From Candidatus Neomicrothrix sp. UBA4742 (GTDB lineage: Bacteria > Actinomycetota > Acidimicrobiia > Acidimicrobiales > Acidimicrobilacustridaceae), in the NCBI GenBank assembly GCA_002403895.1, contig DHIQ01000192.1:1-15478 (forward strand): a DNA stretch of 15,478 bases, in the 5' to 3' direction. Every line of letters begins with the position of its first letter. Within the stretch, counting starts at the first letter, position 1. Below the pieces are notes generated by a model. It had not been told where the DNA came from. It worked only from the letters and a program-made list of their open reading frames with translations, and did no database searches. The position numbers and the translations under genes are program-made. Below are positions 10,979-15,478 of this stretch, piece after piece.

Positions 10979-12370
10979 ATGAAGTACGTCAGCAGTCGCG
11001 GGGCGGCGCCTGTGCTCGAGTTCGGAGATGTCCTGCTGACGGGGCTGGCCCGCGACGGCGGCCTCTATCTGCCCGAGAGCTGGCCCGCGCTCGCCCCCGA
11101 CGCGCTCGAGCGGGCGGCGACGGCGAGCTACACCGACACGGCGGTCGAGGTCATGTGGCCCTTCGTCGAGGGCAGCATGGGCCACGACACGTTCGCCGAG
11201 CTGGTGGCGGATGCCTACGCCACGTTCGACCATCCCGAGGTGGTGCCGTTGCGGAAGTTGGGTGAAGGCCTGGTGCTGGCGGAGCTCTTCCACGGCCCCA
11301 CGCTGGCGTTCAAGGACATTGCCCTTCAACTCGTCGGCCGCCTCTTCGCCCATGAGCTCGAACGCCGGGGTGAGCACGTCACCATCGTGGGGGCGACGTC
11401 GGGAGATACCGGGTCGGCGGCCATCGAAGCGTGCCGCGACCGTCCCGGGATCGAAATCGTCATCCTGCATCCGAATGGTCGGGTCTCGGACGTGCAGCGG
11501 CGGCAGATGACGACGGTCGATGCCCCCAACGTGCACAATCTGGCCGTGGACGGCACGTTCGACGACTGCCAGGACCTGGTGAAGGCCCTGTTCGCCGATG
11601 AGCCATTCCGGGACCGGGTCAACCTGTCGGCGGTGAACTCGATCAACTGGGCCCGGGTGATGGCGCAGATCGTCTACTACGTCACGTCGGTGGCCCGTCT
11701 CACGGCCGGCGCGTCGCCGGTCTCCTTCGCCGTGCCCACCGGCAACTTCGGTAACGTGTTCGCCGGCTACGGGGCGCAGCGCATGGGTCTGCCGGTCGCG
11801 CAGTTCGTGGTCGGCAGCAACGCCAACGACATCCTCACTCGGTTCCTCGACTCCGCCGTGATGGAGATGCGGGCGGTGGAGCCCACACTCAGCCCGAGCA
11901 TGGACATCCAGGTGTCCAGCAACTTCGAGCGGCTTCTGTTCGAGCTCTACGGGCGCGACGGCGCCGCGGTGGCCGAGACGATGCTGGCGTTCCGCGCCGA
12001 TGGCCGCTTCGGTCTCGACTCCGACCAGATGGGCTTGCTGGCCGAGCACTGGTCGGGTGCCCGCATCGACGACGCCGCGACCACCGCGATCATGGGTGAG
12101 GTGTACCGGCGCGACGGCGTGCTGGTCGATCCCCACACCGCGGTCGGACTCGGCGCCGCGGCCCGGTGCCGGCAGGACCCGTCGGTGCCGATGGTGGCGC
12201 TGGCCACCGCCCATCCGGCCAAGTTTCCGGACGCGGTCGAGGCAGCGACGGGCGTGCGCCCGGCGCTTCCCGGTCCGCTGGCCGACCTGTTCGAGCGCCC
12301 CGAGCGCTTCGATGAGGTCCCCCTCGACTCCCAGGTCATCCGGGCCACCATCGAGTCGTACCTGTCCTGA
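10979..12370 (+). CDS. thrC: Threonine synthase (long type)
   Basis: Converts O-phospho-L-homoserine to threonine and phosphate with PLP. The 463-residue protein has the N-terminal domain of the long class (KYVSSRG...LLTGLARDGGLYLPESWP). The Schiff-base lysine is K112 in ELFHGPTLAFKDIALQLVGR. Other signatures are GATSGDTGSAAIEA (138-151), VQRRQMTT (172-179), SAVNSINWARVMAQIVYY (217-234), the phosphate loop PTGNFGNVFAG (253-263) and ATAHPAKFPDAVEA near the C terminus. Most actinobacterial ThrC proteins I know are about 350-370 residues and lack this N-terminal domain; this sequence instead resembles the alphaproteobacterial type. Replacement by transfer or an ancestral lineage difference are both possible. 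It is co-transcribed with hom; the next gene follows after 34 bases. Confidence 0.97.
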   Translation: MKYVSSRGAAPVLEFGDVLLTGLARDGGLYLPESWPALAPDALERAATASYTDTAVEVMWPFVEGSMGHDTFAELVADAYATFDHPEVVPLRKLGEGLVLAELFHGPTLAFKDIALQLVGRLFAHELERRGEHVTIVGATSGDTGSAAIEACRDRPGIEIVILHPNGRVSDVQRRQMTTVDAPNVHNLAVDGTFDDCQDLVKALFADEPFRDRVNLSAVNSINWARVMAQIVYYVTSVARLTAGASPVSFAVPTGNFGNVFAGYGAQRMGLPVAQFVVGSNANDILTRFLDSAVMEMRAVEPTLSPSMDIQVSSNFERLLFELYGRDGAAVAETMLAFRADGRFGLDSDQMGLLAEHWSGARIDDAATTAIMGEVYRRDGVLVDPHTAVGLGAAARCRQDPSVPMVALATAHPAKFPDAVEAATGVRPALPGPLADLFERPERFDEVPLDSQVIRATIESYLS

Positions 12371-12392
12371 AACGCTCCGCCCCATTTCCTGG

Positions 12393-12398
12393 CATGAT
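12393..12398 (+). promoter_or_regulatory. Possible -10 element for a leaderless start of the ApgM-like gene
   Basis: CATGAT ends six bases before the ATG at 12405, the same geometry as upstream of hom, and no Shine-Dalgarno sequence is visible in the 34-base gap. It could supply an internal transcript start within the hom-thrC operon. No -35 is evident, so confidence is limited. Confidence 0.3.
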
Positions 12399-12404
12399 GC
12401 CGCG

Positions 12405-13547
12405 ATGAAGTACGTGGTGTGCGTGCCCGACGGCTGCGCGGACGAGCCGGTCGCTGAACTCGATGGCTGCACACCGCTCGAGGTCGCCCACCTCCCGAAC
12501 CTCAAGGCATTGGCGGCCCGTGGTGAGGTGGGACGCGCCGCCGTCATTCCCGAGGGCATGCCCCCCGGCAGCGACGTGGGCAACATGGCCATCTTCGGCT
12601 ACGACCCGGCCACGTTCCACACCGGTCGAGCCCCGATCGAGGCGGCGGCACTGGGGTTGCGCCTGCGCCCCGACCAGATCGCCTACCGCTGCAACCTGGT
12701 CACCGTCACCGACGGCGTGATGACGGACTTCGCCGGCGGTCATCCCTCGACTGAAGATGCCACCAAGGTCATCGAGGCGTTGCAGGAGGAACTGGGAGGC
12801 GACGGGATCGAGTTCTATCCGGGGGTCGAGTACCGCCACATCATGGTGGCTCCTGCCGACTGGATCGACGCCACCTGCACCCCGCCGCACGACCTGTCGG
12901 ACAAGCCGATCGTGCTTCCCGAGGGACCCGCCGCGCCCGGCCTGCGCCGACTCATGGACGCCTCGGCCACGGTCATCGGCCGGCTCGGGCTCGACGCCAA
13001 CCAGATCTGGCTGTGGGGCCAGGGTCACCAACCGGAGATGCCGAGCTTCACCTCGCTCTACGGGCTCGACGCCGCCCTTAGCAGCGCCGTGGATCTGATC
13101 CGAGGGTTGGGCGTGCTCACCGACATCGAGGTCGTGGACGTCGAGGGCATGACGCCCGGTTACGACACCGACTATGCGGCTCAGCTTGATTGCGCCCTGG
13201 ATGCGCTCGCCGACGGCGCCGATCTGTTCATCATCCATGTCGAGGCCACCGACGAGGCCGGGCATGCCGGGGATGTCGCCGAGAAGGTTCGCGCCCTGGA
13301 GAACTGGGACCGGCACATCCTGGGCGGGCTCGTCCCCGCGCTCGATCGGCTCGGTTCATGGCGGCTCCTGCTCCTGCCCGACCACGCCACGCCGCTTCGA
13401 CTCAAGACCCATACCTCGGATCCGGTGCCCTACCTGCTCGTTGATTCGCAGGTGGCCGGACCGGGCGGGACCTACACCGAGAGTGCGGTGGCCTCGAGTC
13501 CGGCCGTCCCCGGCCACGAACTCATGGCCCGCCTCGTCCGTCGCTGA
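12405..13547 (+). CDS. ApgM-like phosphotransferase, proposed homoserine kinase
   Basis: A 380-residue member of the alkaline phosphatase superfamily, related to archaeal-type 2,3-bisphosphoglycerate-independent phosphoglycerate mutase. The first metal-binding Asp is D9 (VPDGCADEP), and the nucleophile serine is S56 in PPGSDVGNMAIFGYDP. HVEATDEAGHAGD (278-290) and LPDHATPLRLKTHTSDPVPYLL (324-345) carry the remaining metal ligands. Databases split this family into phosphoglycerate mutases and a 'proposed homoserine kinase' group (TIGR02535) defined by genome context. Its place directly after hom and thrC, in the slot of the missing thrB, points to phosphorylation of homoserine; that is context-based and not proven. 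The alternative is a glycolytic mutase. The start at 12405 fits the conserved N terminus MKYVVCVPDG; the frame is also open far upstream within thrC, which I regard as spurious. Confidence 0.88.
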   Translation: MKYVVCVPDGCADEPVAELDGCTPLEVAHLPNLKALAARGEVGRAAVIPEGMPPGSDVGNMAIFGYDPATFHTGRAPIEAAALGLRLRPDQIAYRCNLVTVTDGVMTDFAGGHPSTEDATKVIEALQEELGGDGIEFYPGVEYRHIMVAPADWIDATCTPPHDLSDKPIVLPEGPAAPGLRRLMDASATVIGRLGLDANQIWLWGQGHQPEMPSFTSLYGLDAALSSAVDLIRGLGVLTDIEVVDVEGMTPGYDTDYAAQLDCALDALADGADLFIIHVEATDEAGHAGDVAEKVRALENWDRHILGGLVPALDRLGSWRLLLLPDHATPLRLKTHTSDPVPYLLVDSQVAGPGGTYTESAVASSPAVPGHELMARLVRR

Positions 13548-13560
13548 CTATCGGCTTTGA

Positions 13561-13583
13561 CCGCCGAATCCGGGACGCGGCGG
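13561..13583 (+). terminator. GC-rich hairpin after the threonine block
   Basis: CCGCCG (13561-13566) pairs with CGGCGG (13578-13583) around an 11-base loop, starting 14 bases after the stop codon. No U tract follows, so it may only be an mRNA 3'-end stabiliser or a weak terminator. Confidence 0.3.
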
Positions 13584-13609
13584 GGGAACGTTGCTGCGGC
13601 GGGGGTGAG

Positions 13610-13639
13610 TTGGCGCGGTCCGTCCCCTGCGGGTACGCT
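13610..13639 (+). promoter_or_regulatory. Probable housekeeping promoter for rho
   Basis: TTGGCG (13610-13615), an 18-base spacer and TACGCT (13634-13639) make the best two-box promoter match I found. Transcription would start near 13646, giving a leader of about 325 nt before the rho GTG. Confidence 0.5.
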
Positions 13640-13645
13640 CCTCCT

Positions 13646-13970
13646 GTCGTCGTTCGGGGGTTGCCCACGGCCATTCGGCTCGGCAATCACGACGATCCCG
13701 CCTCTCCGATCACCGAGCATTCGTGATCCGAAGCAGGGCGTTCGCAACGCAGGTGGTACTCACCTGGGTCTAGCCGGAACCGCAAGGTCACGGTGGCCAT
13801 CGCTCCGGCGGTCCACCCCCTGTTCGTTCTTTGATGTCACTGTGCGAGCCGACTGGGCACCTGTGCCAAACCCCCGAACACCAAGTTTTCTCGGTGTTCG
13901 GACCGGCCATCGGATCGAGTCCCCCGCCCTGGCGATATCCCCCCTCCAACCACAGACAAGCGAGGTAGCC
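13646..13970 (+). other. Long structured leader of rho
   Basis: There is no believable gene in the 423 bases between the ApgM-like gene and rho. The stretch holds several inverted repeats: GATCAC/GTGATC (13708-13713 and 13723-13728), CAGGTG/CACCTG (13750-13755 and 13761-13766), and GGTGG/CCACC (13792-13796 and 13813-13817) followed by a T-rich run near 13821-13832. GGCAC/GTGCC lies at 13856-13867, and a perfect 9-bp stem sits at 13874-13901. I recognise no riboswitch consensus. Long leaders with Rho-dependent self-attenuation are known for rho in other bacteria, so autoregulation is a reasonable inference. Confidence 0.45.
13874..13901 (+). promoter_or_regulatory. Perfect 9-bp inverted repeat 70 bases before rho
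   Basis: CCGAACACC (13874-13882) and GGTGTTCGG (13893-13901) pair fully around a 10-base loop (aagttttctc). As RNA this is a stable leader hairpin; as DNA it would be a dyad operator of 28 bp. It is the strongest secondary-structure signal in the leader. Confidence 0.55.
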
Positions 13971-15478
13971 GTGAGCGCGGATACACAGGAACTTGAACGC
14001 TCGGCGCTCGAGCGCAAGGACCGCGACGAGCTGCATACGATCGCCACCGCCCTGGGCGGAAAGCCCGGCTCCCGGGCCAAGAAGGCCGACATCGTCGACC
14101 TCATCCTCGATTTGGCCGGGGTGGTTTCTCCCGCGTCCGACGGTCCCGCCCCTTCTGTGAGCTCCGATCGGACCGAGGCCACCGAGGCTCCTGCTCCCCG
14201 CGCCCGCCGCTCCCGCAGCCGGGCGGCTGAGCCCGTCGATGGGACCGATGGTGGCGAGCAGACCGACGGCGGCGTTAGGGCGGTGACTGCCACCGCCACC
14301 GTCGAGGCCGAGCAAGGCGTCGAGTCCGATGCCGCCGAGCCGGACGGCAACCGTTCGGTTGTCGCCCCGGTGAGCAAGGACTCCCGGCCGGGCTCCTCAG
14401 ATCGCGCGGGTCGCGATGGCGAATCAGGTGATCGCCCGCCCCGCGACCGGAACCGCAACACTCAGCGCACGCCCCAGAACCAGGGTGGCGGCCAGGCGGC
14501 CCAGCGCAACTCGCAGCCCCAGGAAGGCGAACCGATCCAGGGCGCCGAGCAAGGAATCGACGGCGAGTCGGGCAACCGACGCCGTCGTCGCCGCGGTCGT
14601 GACCGCGAGCGGGGAGACCGCCCGGATCAGGAGCAGCCGTTCCAGGGCGAACCGGTTGAGGTGGAGGGCCTCCTCGACCTCCGTGACGAGGGCTACGGCT
14701 TCCTGCGCCTCAAGGGCTACCTTCCCAGCAAGGACGACGTCTACATCTCGGTCAAGCAGGCGCGGCAGTTCGCGCTGCGCAAGGGTGACCGCCTCACCGG
14801 CGCCGCCCGCCCGGCCGGACGGAACGAGAAGAACCCGGCCCTGCTCCGCATCGAGACCGTCAACGGGGTCGATCCCGAACAGGCCAAGGAGCGCCCCCGC
14901 TTCGAGGACCTCACCCCGCTGTTCCCCGATGAGCGTCTCCCGCTCGAGATGACCAGTGACCCGACCAACATGACGGCGCGGATCGTGGACTTGGTCTCGC
15001 CCATCGGCAAGGGTCAGCGAGGCCTCATCGTGTCCCCGCCGAAAGCGGGCAAGACCACGGTCATGAAGCAGATCGCCAAGTCGATCGAGACCAACAACCC
15101 CGAGGTCCACCTCATCGTGCTGCTCGTCGACGAGCGCCCTGAGGAGGTCACCGACATGAAGCGTTGGGTCTCGGGTGAGGTGGCGGCGTCGACGTTCGAT
15201 CGCCCGGCGGAGGAACACACCATGGTGGCCGAGCTGGTCATCGAGCGGGCCAAGCGGATGGTGGAGGAGGGCCAGGACGTCGTCATCATCCTGGACGGCA
15301 TCACCCGCTTGGCGCGGGCCTACAACCTGGCGGCCCCGGCCACTGGCCGCATCATGTCCGGTGGTATCGACACCGGGGCCTTGTATCCCCCGAAGAAGTT
15401 CTTTGGCGCCGCCCGCAACATCGAAGAGGGCGGCTCGCTCACCATCTTGGCCACCGCGCTGGTCGAGACCGGCTCGCG
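13971..15478 (+). CDS. rho: Transcription termination factor Rho (3' end outside window)
   Basis: Hexameric RNA-dependent ATPase that terminates transcription. The frame is open from GTG at 13971 (GAGG five bases upstream) to the window edge, 502 codons. The N-terminal helix bundle (about 7-50) is followed by a disordered insert (about 52-228) rich in Asp, Gly, Gln and Arg, ending in a basic cluster NRRRRRRGRDRERGDR (202-217), as in other actinobacterial Rho proteins. The cold-shock-type RNA-binding domain contains GYGFLRLKGYLPSKDDVYIS (241-260). The ATPase core has Walker A SPPKAGKTT (355-363), DERPEEVTDM (387-396), Walker B VVIILDGITRLARAYN (437-452) and FFGAARNIEEGGSLTILATA. The residue after the Walker B aspartate is Gly where E. 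coli has Ser266. The missing part would be about 110-120 residues. Confidence 0.97.
   Translation, partial: MSADTQELERSALERKDRDELHTIATALGGKPGSRAKKADIVDLILDLAGVVSPASDGPAPSVSSDRTEATEAPAPRARRSRSRAAEPVDGTDGGEQTDGGVRAVTATATVEAEQGVESDAAEPDGNRSVVAPVSKDSRPGSSDRAGRDGESGDRPPRDRNRNTQRTPQNQGGGQAAQRNSQPQEGEPIQGAEQGIDGESGNRRRRRRGRDRERGDRPDQEQPFQGEPVEVEGLLDLRDEGYGFLRLKGYLPSKDDVYISVKQARQFALRKGDRLTGAARPAGRNEKNPALLRIETVNGVDPEQAKERPRFEDLTPLFPDERLPLEMTSDPTNMTARIVDLVSPIGKGQRGLIVSPPKAGKTTVMKQIAKSIETNNPEVHLIVLLVDERPEEVTDMKRWVSGEVAASTFDRPAEEHTMVAELVIERAKRMVEEGQDVVIILDGITRLARAYNLAAPATGRIMSGGIDTGALYPPKKFFGAARNIEEGGSLTILATALVETGS

Noticed and set aside
12000..12404. Upstream extension of the ApgM-like frame within thrC
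   Set aside because: The conserved N terminus MKYVVCVPDG starts at 12405; the extension lies in an alternate frame of thrC and is Arg/Pro/Ser-rich as expected for a shadow.
13548..13970. A hidden thrB or a known riboswitch between the ApgM-like gene and rho
   Set aside because: No frame shows GHMP-kinase motifs, and the sequence does not match consensus features of the T-box, cobalamin, SAM or cyclic-dinucleotide riboswitches that I checked by eye.
14416..15218. Alternative frames on both strands inside rho
   Set aside because: They overlap the Rho RNA-binding and Walker regions, which are plainly coding in the GTG-13971 frame.

Overview
The window is high-GC bacterial DNA that reads as a chromosomal segment of an actinobacterium. 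The class Acidimicrobiia is my best guess, by inference only. The reasons are GC-rich third codon positions, GTG and TTG starts, TANNNT-type -10 hexamers placed for leaderless transcripts, a Rho factor with a long disordered Arg/Asp/Gly/Gln-rich insert, and the argS-lysA-hom-thrC-...-rho gene order known from Actinobacteria.

Region 1 (1-1904) is accessory DNA: a small membrane protein, an SRPBCC-fold protein and a poorly resolved winged-helix-like protein, with loose packing and visibly lower GC than the rest. It is bounded on the right by an intact tRNA-Arg(CCG) gene on the minus strand (1905-1979, CCA encoded). On the left, bases 9-24 exactly repeat the last 16 nt of that tRNA gene. This is the att-site arrangement left by an integrative element that used the tRNA 3' end, so bases 25-1904 look like the remnant of an island that has lost its integrase.

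Region 2 (1980-8239) runs rightwards. It holds argS, beside and divergent from a tRNA its product should charge, then lysA (one base after the argS stop), then a large GH2 beta-galactosidase.

Region 3 (8300-9556, minus strand) is a single membrane protein: a degenerate protein-kinase domain that has lost its HRD and DFG aspartates and its activation segment, one transmembrane helix, and an outer domain with a DxDxDG calcium-loop motif. A 53-bp near-palindrome is embedded in its coding sequence, and a diverged relative of it lies across the lacZ stop codon.

Region 4 (9650-13547) is a threonine-biosynthesis block: hom, thrC and an alkaline-phosphatase-superfamily gene of the ApgM-like 'proposed homoserine kinase' type. 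The last sits where actinobacteria normally carry the GHMP kinase thrB, and no thrB is visible. Together these give homoserine from aspartate semialdehyde, phosphohomoserine (proposed) and threonine, while LysA closes the lysine branch of the same aspartate family. ThrC is of the long type recalled from alphaproteobacteria rather than the short actinobacterial type.

Region 5 (13548-15478) is a long structured leader with a plausible promoter and several hairpins, followed by rho, which runs off the right edge.
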